Source of the DNA: a virus
Virus record (IMG/VR): IMGVR_UViG_3300032315_001572
Location: 25,549-89,548 of that record
Strand: one strand, 5' to 3'
Length of the DNA: 64,000 nucleotides
Shown piece by piece: positions 26,232 through 34,163 of the stretch. The first letter of the stretch is position 1. Each line of letters begins with the position of its first letter. A program made the translations under genes and the position numbers. Under the pieces are notes generated by a model that saw nothing but the letters and a program-made list of their open reading frames with translations, made no database searches and was not told where the DNA came from.

Positions 26232-27242
26232 TTAAGCTCCATGCATTTTTATTAAATCTTCCATGCTCAAAGTTCCACCCTTTTTCTGAGCTTCTTTATG
26301 TAAACTTATGCCATTTTCATCTTTACCTATTTTCGCTAGATCTTCTTTATTAGCGCCAACTATAGAGGTAGCAATTGCACCCTCTGTTTTCTTTTGATTA
26401 TTTTCATTTTTATTTAAGACTTCCTCTGCATTTTTACTGCTTTCTAACCATTCTATGAGCTTATCTGGATCTTCGTAGTATTCATCTGATGGTCTATGCT
26501 TTGCTTCAGATAATGCATTTTTAAAATATCTAGCGTAACCAAATATTTCCATTTGATAGAAAGTTAAATAAACTATAGGTTTTCCATACATATAATACGG
26601 ACTATCATCTGATAGATTAAACAAACCAAGATAATATGGCGATAATGCTATTTTTTTAAGATTATTTTCAGCAAAATTTTTATTAATATTATTATATATT
26701 TCTAAAATTTCAGATAAATCTCTATTTTCTAATTCATCAAATTCCTCTTCAGAGAAGTATTTATATTTTAAATCCTTGTCTTTAAATAAACAATTAAACA
26801 TGTAATATTCATTTATTTTCTTATTAGCATAATCTTCGACAGTAAAACCTAATAATTCTTTTCTTTCTGATGTTAATGTAAATAATTTTATATTTTCTTC
26901 ATTAATTTGCTTATTCATCTGAGCAATGTCATCGTTTTTAAATAACTTAGACTTGGTTTGTTTTAAGCCAGAAATATAAGATTTTATCTTCTTTATCTCT
27001 TCGTTTTTTTTAATTGACCAGAGATTTTCTTTTATAATATATTCTTCTTTTTGCTGTTCTGTTGGAAGCCCATTTTTCTTGGCTTTTTCTATAAATTCTT
27101 GCTTAATATGATCAATATCACCAGAATCAATACTAGTGTTATGTTTAAAATATAACTTATTATTTTTATAATAAGCTATTGTATACCCTTTTAATATATC
27201 AACAAAAAGAATCCTAAGCTTATTTTTGTCTATTGTGTCCAA
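26232..27242 (-). CDS. probable tail assembly chaperone, second gene (gpT-position)
   Basis: A 336-residue charged protein in the position of the lambda gpGT region, between the tube and tape measure. It starts with TTG at 27242, preceded by AAGGA at suitable distance, and is in the same frame as the upstream gene, from which it is separated only by TAA-TGA. There is a long helical charged middle and a C-terminal Lys-rich tail (ENNQKKTEGAIATSIVGANK). I recognise no domain; the role is inferred from position. Most phages make the longer chaperone by frameshift; here the frames already match. Confidence 0.6.
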   Translation of the reverse strand: MDTIDKNKLRILFVDILKGYTIAYYKNNKLYFKHNTSIDSGDIDHIKQEFIEKAKKNGLPTEQQKEEYIIKENLWSIKKNEEIKKIKSYISGLKQTKSKLFKNDDIAQMNKQINEENIKLFTLTSERKELLGFTVEDYANKKINEYYMFNCLFKDKDLKYKYFSEEEFDELENRDLSEILEIYNNINKNFAENNLKKIALSPYYLGLFNLSDDSPYYMYGKPIVYLTFYQMEIFGYARYFKNALSEAKHRPSDEYYEDPDKLIEWLESSKNAEEVLNKNENNQKKTEGAIATSIVGANKEDLAKIGKDENGISLHKEAQKKGGTLSMEDLIKMHGA

Positions 27243-27245
27243 TCA

Positions 27246-28004
27246 TTATTCCTTAGTTTTTTCTTCTTTTTGAACCATTCCAAGAAGTTTTTCGAATTCA
27301 TCTTGAGAAGCTGCTCTACCAATATACCAAAAACTAATTAAATAAAGAAGTTTTTGTATAGCAATTTTTTCTATTCCAGACTCAGATTCTTCAATTTCAT
27401 CGTATCTTTTAAGTTTATCTTCGTAAGTTCCATCTTGAAACAGTTCTTTGAATTTTTTATCATCACCTTGGATAAGGCTCAATTGAAGAACCCACCACAT
27501 GATAGTTTTATTTCTTGCTCTATTTTCTGCGGTTTGCTCAAAAAGATTAGCTTGAGCCATCTCATATTTTTGCAATCTTTCTCTAGCATCATTCATTTTT
27601 GCAATAACAGTTTTAAGATTTTCTTTCTCTTCGTCACTGCGAATAGACTCTTCTTTTATAGATAATTTTTGAAATTCACTTTGAAGATTAAAAAAATCAA
27701 TATAAAGTTCATTATATTCTTTTTGCTCTTCATCACTTAGAACTCCACCATCATTATTAAATCTTTTAGCAAGTAGTGCGCGAGTTAATAGTCCAGCCTT
27801 AATACCCTCTGAAAGTCTAACTCCATAAAACAATTCAGCCTCATCAAATAAACTTCTTGTTGGTTTTTTAATACCTAATTTAACTGGCACAGTAGTTTTA
27901 ATTTTAGAAGTTACCTTTACTTCTTCGCCTTTTTCATTAATAGAAACATCTACTTTTTCTATTTCTTTTTCTTGATAAATATCAAATTCGAACATTGTTT
28001 TCAT
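27246..28004 (-). CDS. probable tail assembly chaperone, first gene (gpG-position)
   Basis: A 252-residue protein upstream of the tape measure. The N-terminal part is beta-rich (KVDVSINEKGEEVKV), followed by a coiled charged region and a helical domain (NKTIMWWVLQLSLIQGDDKKF, YLISFWYIGRAASQDEFEKLL). Position between tube and tape measure and size suit a tail assembly chaperone. It overlaps the upstream gene by 4 nt and ends TAA-TGA directly before the TTG start of the next gene in the same frame. Confidence 0.6.
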   Translation of the reverse strand: MKTMFEFDIYQEKEIEKVDVSINEKGEEVKVTSKIKTTVPVKLGIKKPTRSLFDEAELFYGVRLSEGIKAGLLTRALLAKRFNNDGGVLSDEEQKEYNELYIDFFNLQSEFQKLSIKEESIRSDEEKENLKTVIAKMNDARERLQKYEMAQANLFEQTAENRARNKTIMWWVLQLSLIQGDDKKFKELFQDGTYEDKLKRYDEIEESESGIEKIAIQKLLYLISFWYIGRAASQDEFEKLLGMVQKEEKTKE

Positions 28005-28276
28005 ATTTTTTCTCCATTATTATTAATTAAATCTTGTAAATAGCTTTTAATTTTACCGTAGTAAACTACTCCACCAATTGTTTTAATAAACTGATGTTTC
28101 TTATTGTCATCCCAGTTTTGATAATTTTTAATAAAATTGGGATTTTTAAATGTTGTTAAGCTTGGCTTTAAGATTCCAAAATTATCTTTTAAGCTTTTTT
28201 GTATGCTCTGTACAGAAAGATTTCCTTCGATTATCTCATCTATAGGAAAATTATAATTTAATTTCTTGGTTTTCAT
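28001..28276 (-). CDS. small unknown protein in the tail chaperone operon
   Basis: A 91-residue basic protein (NPNFIKNYQNWDDNKKHQF) with no recognised domain. It overlaps both neighbours by 4 nt (ATGA type), so it is translationally coupled with the putative chaperone gene. An accessory role in tail assembly is likely from context only. Confidence 0.65.
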   Translation of the reverse strand: MKTKKLNYNFPIDEIIEGNLSVQSIQKSLKDNFGILKPSLTTFKNPNFIKNYQNWDDNKKHQFIKTIGGVVYYGKIKSYLQDLINNNGEKI

Positions 28277-28497
28277 TTGAGCGTTATGTTGATTTTACTA
28301 AAATTTTCTTCTATCTCTCTTACTGCATCATTGGCATTATCAAGGATTCTTTTGCGTATTTTTTGATAAGTTTCATCATTTATATTATAACCAGAATCAC
28401 CCAAATCTTCAAGAATAAAAAAGAAATTCTTATATATACTTGTAATTTTTCTCTTTATCTGAAAAAGAGTCATGTCTTTTATAGGATCGTTTTCCAT
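28273..28497 (-). CDS. small unknown helical protein in the tail chaperone operon
   Basis: A 74-residue protein, probably all helical (YQKIRKRILDNANDAVREIEENF), first gene of the operon running through the chaperone-like genes to the tape measure. A late motif lies upstream with a leader of about 37 nt, and a terminator for the tube gene lies just beyond. No family recognised. Confidence 0.65.
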   Translation of the reverse strand: MENDPIKDMTLFQIKRKITSIYKNFFFILEDLGDSGYNINDETYQKIRKRILDNANDAVREIEENFSKINITLK

Positions 28498-28534
28498 AAT
28501 CTTTTACCTTTATCTAACCCTTACCTTAACTTGA

Positions 28535-28541
28535 ATTACAC
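28535..28541 (-). promoter_or_regulatory. GTGTAAT late-promoter motif
   Basis: Minus-strand TGTGTAATTC, 37 nt before ATG 28497, directly downstream of the tube-gene terminator. It restarts transcription into the chaperone and tape-measure operon. Confidence 0.5.
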
Positions 28542-28544
28542 AAA

Positions 28545-28577
28545 AAATAACCCCCACGAGAACGTGAGGGTTATTTT
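28545..28577 (-). terminator. rho-independent terminator after the tail tube gene
   Basis: AATAACCCTCACG and CGTGGGGGTTATT (minus strand) form a strong stem with a short TTCT-type loop, followed by TTTTTTG. It is 25 nt past the stop of the major tail tube gene and should separate this highly expressed gene from the chaperone operon. Confidence 0.85.
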
Positions 28578-28601
28578 ATAACTTAATTTATGTATTATTT
28601 A

Positions 28602-29750
28602 TTAGAATTGTCCGTTGATAAATAATCCATTAGTTGTGTCTTGTGGACCACCAACTTGAGCGCTGAATGTAAGGGTAACAGATTTATTACTACCGATATC
28701 AGAGCTATACTCTTGACTATCTAATTTTGCACCCTTAAGGGTATATTTTGCCATAGTTAGAGTGGAATCCGATGGACTCTTAATTGTAATTGCTGGATTG
28801 TATTTGGCTGAATCATCAACTACAAGGTTAGCTAAATTTCCTGCATTCATTGTTGTGACTTGCGCATCAACACTTAATGTTACTGTTAATGGGAAGTCGA
28901 TTTCTCTTGTGAATGCGAATTTATTTCCTAGTCTTTGAATTGGTGTACGACCTAGATCAAAGCTCAATGTATAGCTTTGAATATTCATCGTATTTACATC
29001 AACTCCACTAGCTAATGTATTAAACAATGATAGAGTAATATCTCCTGGGCGAAGAGCACTAATTGCGTTTCCACTTCCAATTCCAACGTTTTCAACAGCT
29101 TGAGCTAATTGATAATAGTTTGTTAAAGCTGATCCGTCTGTAGGATTAACTGCAGGAACAAAATTTCCACTAATTCCATTTTGGAAATTCATATTCAAAC
29201 CTTCAACATTGATAGTTGTTGTTGGGAAATTACCAACAGAACCTTCTGTTGAGTAGGACGTTAAAAATGCGTTACCGATTCCAATAACTCCGTTATTTGC
29301 AGTAGATCCATCTGCGAATCCTACTGCGTCTGTACCTTCTGGAGTTGTACGAATAAAATAATTTCTTTCGTCTGTAGTTTTATTTAAGAATCCAGAAATA
29401 GCAGAAATAGCAGAATCATTACTTCCAGAAACTACCGTGAATCCTAGAATATTTTCATTAGAAAGATTTGCGTTAATATAACTAAAATCTAATGAAACAG
29501 TTGGATTTGTTAAAATTACACGATCAATAGCTGCTAATTGTCCGAATTGATTAACATCTGTGCGATCTACTGTAAAGCTATAATTAGCTGTTTGAATTCT
29601 TTGTAACTGTTTGACTAGATTACGATTTTGATCTGGTACATTAGTGTTTCCACCGATTCCAGGTGTGAGTGTTCCATAGTGGTAACCTGTTGCTGGAGAT
29701 GGTCCAGCATAAACAGCTTCTGATTGATAAATTATACGATTTCTTGCCAT
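28602..29750 (-). CDS. major tail tube protein
   Basis: A 382-residue Gly/Ser/Asn-rich beta protein. It starts MARNRIIYQSEAVYAG, carries NAFLTSYSTEGSVGNFPTT and LRPGDITLSLF, and ends YSSDIGSNKSVTLTFSAQ then GLFINGQF, nearly the same scaffold as 59203-60411. It lies between the tail completion gene and the chaperone/tape-measure genes, the classical tube position, and has a promoter motif upstream and a strong terminator downstream, which suits an abundant protein. The leader carries a clear Shine-Dalgarno (GGAGAA). Possible C-terminal Ig-like decoration was not distinguished. Confidence 0.8.
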   Translation of the reverse strand: MARNRIIYQSEAVYAGPSPATGYHYGTLTPGIGGNTNVPDQNRNLVKQLQRIQTANYSFTVDRTDVNQFGQLAAIDRVILTNPTVSLDFSYINANLSNENILGFTVVSGSNDSAISAISGFLNKTTDERNYFIRTTPEGTDAVGFADGSTANNGVIGIGNAFLTSYSTEGSVGNFPTTTINVEGLNMNFQNGISGNFVPAVNPTDGSALTNYYQLAQAVENVGIGSGNAISALRPGDITLSLFNTLASGVDVNTMNIQSYTLSFDLGRTPIQRLGNKFAFTREIDFPLTVTLSVDAQVTTMNAGNLANLVVDDSAKYNPAITIKSPSDSTLTMAKYTLKGAKLDSQEYSSDIGSNKSVTLTFSAQVGGPQDTTNGLFINGQF

Positions 29751-29774
29751 ATTAGTTATTCTCCATTTATTGTT

Positions 29775-29781
29775 ATTACAC
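29775..29781 (-). promoter_or_regulatory. GTGTAAT late-promoter motif
   Basis: Minus-strand CAGTGTAATAAC, 24 nt before ATG 29750; the leader carries GGAGAA. This drives the major tail tube gene. Confidence 0.6.
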
Positions 29782-29806
29782 TGATTTTTTTATTTTTTCT
29801 ACTTTT

Positions 29807-30676
29807 TTATTGTCTTGGATATCTATTTTTTGATACCTCAAAATCAACAAAAGCAGAATATACATTTCTATTTAAGCTATTAGTAGCATTAACTATCCTT
29901 GTATCAGTTTTACTAACATTGACTTCATTAATATACAGATAATCATCAGTATTAGCTTTATTTGCTGTATAATTAATATAATTAAAAATATTATTTGGGG
30001 TATTAACTGAGCCTAATGAATTAAATGGCATTTCATTTGCATATATCAAGGGTATTATCTCGCGAGCAGTATCTCTCATTATACTTGTTACAGCATCTAG
30101 GCTAAATACGCTATCAGATAATATGATTGCTCTAACGTTACTAATTGTTTGATCAAATCCACCAAAAGCTAGAGGTTTATTTTTACCACCTTGATATTTT
30201 AAATATATAACAGGATAGGTCTCTGAGCCAACTGGTAATCCAGTAGGATTTTGATATGTTTTAGGATTAATTTGATATTGTGTTTCAAATAATAAATTTT
30301 CTTCAGTTTTACTAGTCAAATACATATTAAAATCTTTAACAGCATAATTACCACTTAAAGCTGTAGTAGGATTACTTATGGGTTGACTAAAATATAATTG
30401 ACCCTCAGAAGCATTAATTCCACTTAAATTATTTTGTCCAGGAACCGTAAAAACTCCATTAACATAAACTCCACTTATGATATTTGCTCCACTTATAGAA
30501 GAGTCTATAACCATTTGCTTTAATGGGGCACCATATGTATAATATCCATAGAACATATTAGTAAGAGGATAAAATACGCTTTGAAAATTTGTATAAGCTT
30601 GTCCATTAGTTGACACTTTATTATCTAACCAAAGTAACATACTAGTCATTAAAATATTATCAAATTGTGGTGTCAT
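29807..30676 (-). CDS. probable tail terminator / completion protein
   Basis: A 289-residue protein directly upstream of the tail tube gene, in the place of a tail terminator. It begins MTPQFDNILMTSMLLWLDNKV, a helical start, then beta-rich segments and a C-terminal region that ends YSAFVDFEVSKNRYPRQ. No diagnostic motif was seen; the call rests on order (connector, completion, then tube). It begins 1 nt after the preceding gene's stop. Confidence 0.5.
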   Translation of the reverse strand: MTPQFDNILMTSMLLWLDNKVSTNGQAYTNFQSVFYPLTNMFYGYYTYGAPLKQMVIDSSISGANIISGVYVNGVFTVPGQNNLSGINASEGQLYFSQPISNPTTALSGNYAVKDFNMYLTSKTEENLLFETQYQINPKTYQNPTGLPVGSETYPVIYLKYQGGKNKPLAFGGFDQTISNVRAIILSDSVFSLDAVTSIMRDTAREIIPLIYANEMPFNSLGSVNTPNNIFNYINYTANKANTDDYLYINEVNVSKTDTRIVNATNSLNRNVYSAFVDFEVSKNRYPRQ

Positions 30677-30677
30677 T

Positions 30678-31268
30678 TTATTTTAAATTCTTTATAAATT
30701 TCGTATAAAGCTCTGTCATATATTTTACTGGTCTATATGCAGCAACTCTAACTTTATTTTTAGATTGAATTCCTCTTCCAGATCTACTAGCTGGAAATAC
30801 CAAGCCATAAACATAATATCCAAATCCAGAAATGCCATCTTCAACACCCTTTACCCAGCTTCTTCCTCGTTCAAATGGAAGAGGTGTTTGAGATTTTATT
30901 TCATCTAAAGAAGGAGTAAATACATTAAATTTTAATTGAAAAGTTTTTTTATCAAAAATTGATTTTTTATCTAAAAATGTATTTTGTTTGATTAATGCAG
31001 TAAGATCATCAACAGGTTTGTCTTGACTATCAAATCCAATAAATGCAAAAAGATTTTCTTTTCCATTTAAAGTATTACTAATATTTTCTCCATCTGGACC
31101 ACTATCTAATTCTTTGGATACAGGATGATCTTGTATTTCATTTATATATTGATCTAGATTTTCTTTTAAAATTTCTTGAGCAAAAATAACTGCTTCTTTT
31201 TTTAAAGCTGCTTCATATGAACTTGCAATTTCTTGTTTAACTTGGTTGAAATTAATTTTAGCAGCCAT
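30678..31268 (-). CDS. probable HK97 gp10-like head-tail joining / tail completion protein
   Basis: A 196-residue protein starting MAAKINFNQVKQEIASSY with an N-terminal helix, then a beta domain (FQLKFNVFTPSLDEI) and an Arg/Lys-rich C-terminal region (RSGRGIQSKNKVRVAAYRPV). Size and place between a connector gene and the tail completion gene suit the gp10 role. ATG 31268 is preferred to 31298 because it lies 1 nt after the upstream stop and avoids a long overlap. Confidence 0.5.
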   Translation of the reverse strand: MAAKINFNQVKQEIASSYEAALKKEAVIFAQEILKENLDQYINEIQDHPVSKELDSGPDGENISNTLNGKENLFAFIGFDSQDKPVDDLTALIKQNTFLDKKSIFDKKTFQLKFNVFTPSLDEIKSQTPLPFERGRSWVKGVEDGISGFGYYVYGLVFPASRSGRGIQSKNKVRVAAYRPVKYMTELYTKFIKNLK

Positions 31269-31269
31269 A

Positions 31270-31710
31270 TTATTTTGTTTGCTCCAATCCATATACATAA
31301 TATGTATTATTTAAATATTTTTTAACAATATCTTCTGTAATAACATTCCAAGTTTTTCCATCAAATTCAAGTTTTATAGTTCTTCCATTCGCGATAAAAT
31401 CTCTTGCATCCTGTTTAACTTTTAAAGTAACATCTCCTTTTACGAAAACTAATTTTAAGTCATTATTAACAACATCTGTATCGTTAGAATTATTATAATA
31501 AATTCTTCCATTAAAAATTCCAGTTACAGGAATATAAGTAAAATTCACTGCATCTGAAGATTGACCATAACCATATAATGGAGCACTTTGAACTTGCTCT
31601 ACAATTCTTACTGGGTCTTTGTGAACAATAAAAGATCTGGAAAAATAAGTAAAAAAATTATCATAATCTTGCGAAAATTCTGCCGCAGCTGTTGAGTTTA
31701 TAAAGCTCAT
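31270..31710 (-). CDS. probable head-tail connector / head completion protein
   Basis: A 146-residue beta-rich protein with a helical start (STAAAEFSQDYDNFFTYF) and strands such as LKLVFVKGDVTLKVK and IKLEFDGKTWNVITED. Its place after the adaptor gene suits a head completion ring (stopper-like). No signature motif. The gap from the preceding gene is 4 nt and the next begins 1 nt after its stop. Confidence 0.45.
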   Translation of the reverse strand: MSFINSTAAAEFSQDYDNFFTYFSRSFIVHKDPVRIVEQVQSAPLYGYGQSSDAVNFTYIPVTGIFNGRIYYNNSNDTDVVNNDLKLVFVKGDVTLKVKQDARDFIANGRTIKLEFDGKTWNVITEDIVKKYLNNTYYVYGLEQTK

Positions 31711-31714
31711 AGTG

Positions 31715-32227
31715 TTATGCTGAGTACCAAATTGTTCTTATATTGCGAAAGGCATTCCTTCCAACTGGATCATAAACTCCTGGAATAGTATCATCCCCAG
31801 CGACTTGCAAAGGAGTAACTTCATTAAGTTCATATTTATTAACGAAATCTTGTAGTTCGTCATATTCTTGTTTTCTAACTGATATGTAACTTTTTAAGAT
31901 TTCATTTTTATTAGCTTTTTGAACGCTACCAATATCATCTTTAATTGTAATAAAGTCTGTTGAGGCTAGACTTCCTGTGCTTTTGATTCTAAGATCGAAA
32001 AAATATACAGAATACATTTTTTTAAATATATATTTTTCAGCGTCACCAAGATTGGGGTTAATCTCCAAGGTAGTACTATCAACTTCGAATGGTCTATTTA
32101 TTAGATTACCAAGTCCACCAATATTTCTTCTTACCCAAGCAGCTATAGCCGCAATACTAAGATCACTAGGTTCGCCCAATTCTTCGTATATTTCTTGAGC
32201 AATAGATGTTACTGTATTTATAATCAT
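31715..32227 (-). CDS. probable head-tail adaptor protein
   Basis: A 170-residue mainly helical protein (TVTSIAQEIYEELGEPSDL, AAIAAWVRRNIGGLGNLI, EKYIFKKMYSVYFFDLRI), the typical helical fold of connector adaptors such as gp6/gp15. It heads the four-gene completion operon leading to the tail tube. A late motif lies 7 nt before its ATG, with no Shine-Dalgarno. The exact family was not tested. Confidence 0.55.
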   Translation of the reverse strand: MIINTVTSIAQEIYEELGEPSDLSIAAIAAWVRRNIGGLGNLINRPFEVDSTTLEINPNLGDAEKYIFKKMYSVYFFDLRIKSTGSLASTDFITIKDDIGSVQKANKNEILKSYISVRKQEYDELQDFVNKYELNEVTPLQVAGDDTIPGVYDPVGRNAFRNIRTIWYSA

Positions 32228-32234
32228 ACATTAA

Positions 32235-32241
32235 ATTACAC
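32235..32241 (-). promoter_or_regulatory. GTGTAAT late-promoter motif
   Basis: Minus-strand TAGTGTAATTTAA, 7 nt before ATG 32227, without a Shine-Dalgarno; heads the connector operon. Confidence 0.55.
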
Positions 32242-32270
32242 TATATGTTATATTTTATTTATAAATAATA

Positions 32271-34154
32271 TTACCAAGAACCAATTGCTGATCTACGCCA
32301 ATTATTATCAGATATGCAAAAATATGAATAATTTTGATCTAATGCCATTTGACCAGATGTTCCAGCGCTATTTGGGGTAGGTGGAGGAGATACAAGAGAT
32401 GTTCCTCCACCACCATTTATTGTAATTGCAGCTGTTGATCCACCAACAGAAACAGATACTCCACCCCCAATAAAATTTAAAGTAGAAGCAGAGCCTTGAG
32501 AAGATCCTTCGTCTTGAATTGTTATTAGTGAAGCTATTCCTTCGCCACTCAATAAAACTCCAGTTCCATTTACAGTTGGTCGAGACGCAAAAGTTTTAAC
32601 TCCACTAATAATTTGATTGCCAGTATTGTAAACTACATTAGACGCAGTTAAACCTCCACTTACAATATTTAATCCATCAGAAGTTATTCGTGCTATTGTC
32701 CTCGCTGCGGTAGTACCTCCAATGTGGAATTCAACAGCAGTATTTGGAGTTTGAGTCCCAATATCTAAGTTTCCACCATTAATAAATAAGTAACCATCAT
32801 AAGCACTACCATTACTAAAGTTTGGATCGTTGTATCCACTATTATTTATTCCAAGATCAAGATAATTAGATGAATCATTACCATTATTTGCAGTGATAAC
32901 CAAGTCGGCAGTAGCATTGGTTCCAGTTGCTCTATTTTGTATATTAATTTGTATATAAGTGTTACCACTTCCAACTATTGATAAGGGGTTATTTGGTAAG
33001 GATAAAGGTGTTATTCCAGAAAGCGAAAATACTCCAGAATTAACAAAAGTTTTGTTTCCAGAAATAATTTGATTTCCAGTAATATAAACTATAGTGCTTG
33101 ATAATAATCCTCCTTGAGAAATGCCAGAAACATAACCGCTAAGTGAATTAATCTTATTATCTAACCTGCTTCCAGTATTGAATGTTTGCCCGCTGAAAAT
33201 AATATCTTGAGAATTAACGTATCCACTAAGACTATTAATCTTGTTATCGAGTCTACTACCTGTGTTAAATGTTTGACCGCTGAAAATAATATCTTGAAAG
33301 TTTACATAACCACTGAGTGCGTTGATTTTGTTGTCTAACCTGCTACCTGTGTTAAATGTTTGTCCACTAAATATAATGTTCTGAGAATTAACATAGCCAC
33401 TGAGTGAATTTATTTTATTATCCAAAGTTGAACCTGTTGCAAATAAATTACTAGTTGAGGCGAAAGAATTCGTATTAATTCCTGTTATTAATCTATTTCC
33501 ACTTACGACTGGTGCAACATCAAAAGTTTTGATTCCAAAGATAATTTGATTTCCAGTTGTGTAAACGATATTATCTCCAGTGGCAACAACTGTAACTACT
33601 ATTGGATCTCCACTTAATAAAAATCCTGTGCCATTTACGGTAGGACGAACTCCAAAATTAATTCTATTTCCAGAAACTACAAAAAGATTATCTTGAGTAG
33701 AATCGCCAAAGAATGTGTCTTGCGCAAAAGTTTTCTTTCCAGAGATGATTTGGTCACCAGTTGTATAGACGATTGTATTCGGTAAAATAACGCTAGAAGC
33801 TTCGCCACTTAGTAGTACTCCTGTTCCATTAACTGTTGGACGACTTATGAAATTTTTGATACCAGAAATTGTTTGATTGCCAGTAGTATAAACAATAGTT
33901 GCTGGCAAGGTTACATTTGCTGCTTCTCCACTTAACAATACTCCCGTGCCATTTACTGTAGGACGAGAAGCAAAAGTTTTGACTCCACTTATAGTTTGAT
34001 CTCCAGTATTATAAACTAAATTAGAAGCAACTACTGGAAAATTACTATCTATATTAAGATTTCTTACAAATATACCAGAAACATCATCTTTAAGATAAAA
34101 TCTTTGACCAGATGATACTCCTGTATTTGAGAAATGAAATATTTGATTGCTCAT
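32271..34154 (-). CDS. tail fibre protein with shared repeats and a GTSGQ tip domain
   Basis: A 627-residue fibre protein. It carries the fibre module PTVNGTGVLLSGE with IVYTTGNQTISGIKNF, then about four coiled-type units ending in LDNKINSLSGYV. It then has a beta-rich region and a C-terminal tip PNSAGTSGQMALDQNYSYF with NNWRRSAIGSW, which matches the small proteins at 56540-56809 and 56811-57029. The gene follows the solenoid protein gene and lies 43 nt before the connector operon. It probably forms a trimeric fibre with the tip domain in host recognition. Confidence 0.8.
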   Translation of the reverse strand: MSNQIFHFSNTGVSSGQRFYLKDDVSGIFVRNLNIDSNFPVVASNLVYNTGDQTISGVKTFASRPTVNGTGVLLSGEAANVTLPATIVYTTGNQTISGIKNFISRPTVNGTGVLLSGEASSVILPNTIVYTTGDQIISGKKTFAQDTFFGDSTQDNLFVVSGNRINFGVRPTVNGTGFLLSGDPIVVTVVATGDNIVYTTGNQIIFGIKTFDVAPVVSGNRLITGINTNSFASTSNLFATGSTLDNKINSLSGYVNSQNIIFSGQTFNTGSRLDNKINALSGYVNFQDIIFSGQTFNTGSRLDNKINSLSGYVNSQDIIFSGQTFNTGSRLDNKINSLSGYVSGISQGGLLSSTIVYITGNQIISGNKTFVNSGVFSLSGITPLSLPNNPLSIVGSGNTYIQINIQNRATGTNATADLVITANNGNDSSNYLDLGINNSGYNDPNFSNGSAYDGYLFINGGNLDIGTQTPNTAVEFHIGGTTAARTIARITSDGLNIVSGGLTASNVVYNTGNQIISGVKTFASRPTVNGTGVLLSGEGIASLITIQDEGSSQGSASTLNFIGGGVSVSVGGSTAAITINGGGGTSLVSPPPTPNSAGTSGQMALDQNYSYFCISDNNWRRSAIGSW

Positions 34155-34163
34155 TTTGATATA

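Noticed and set aside
26232-28004. A -1 frameshift producing a gpGT-like fusion
   Set aside because: The genes are already in one frame, and I saw no slippery heptamer at the junction.
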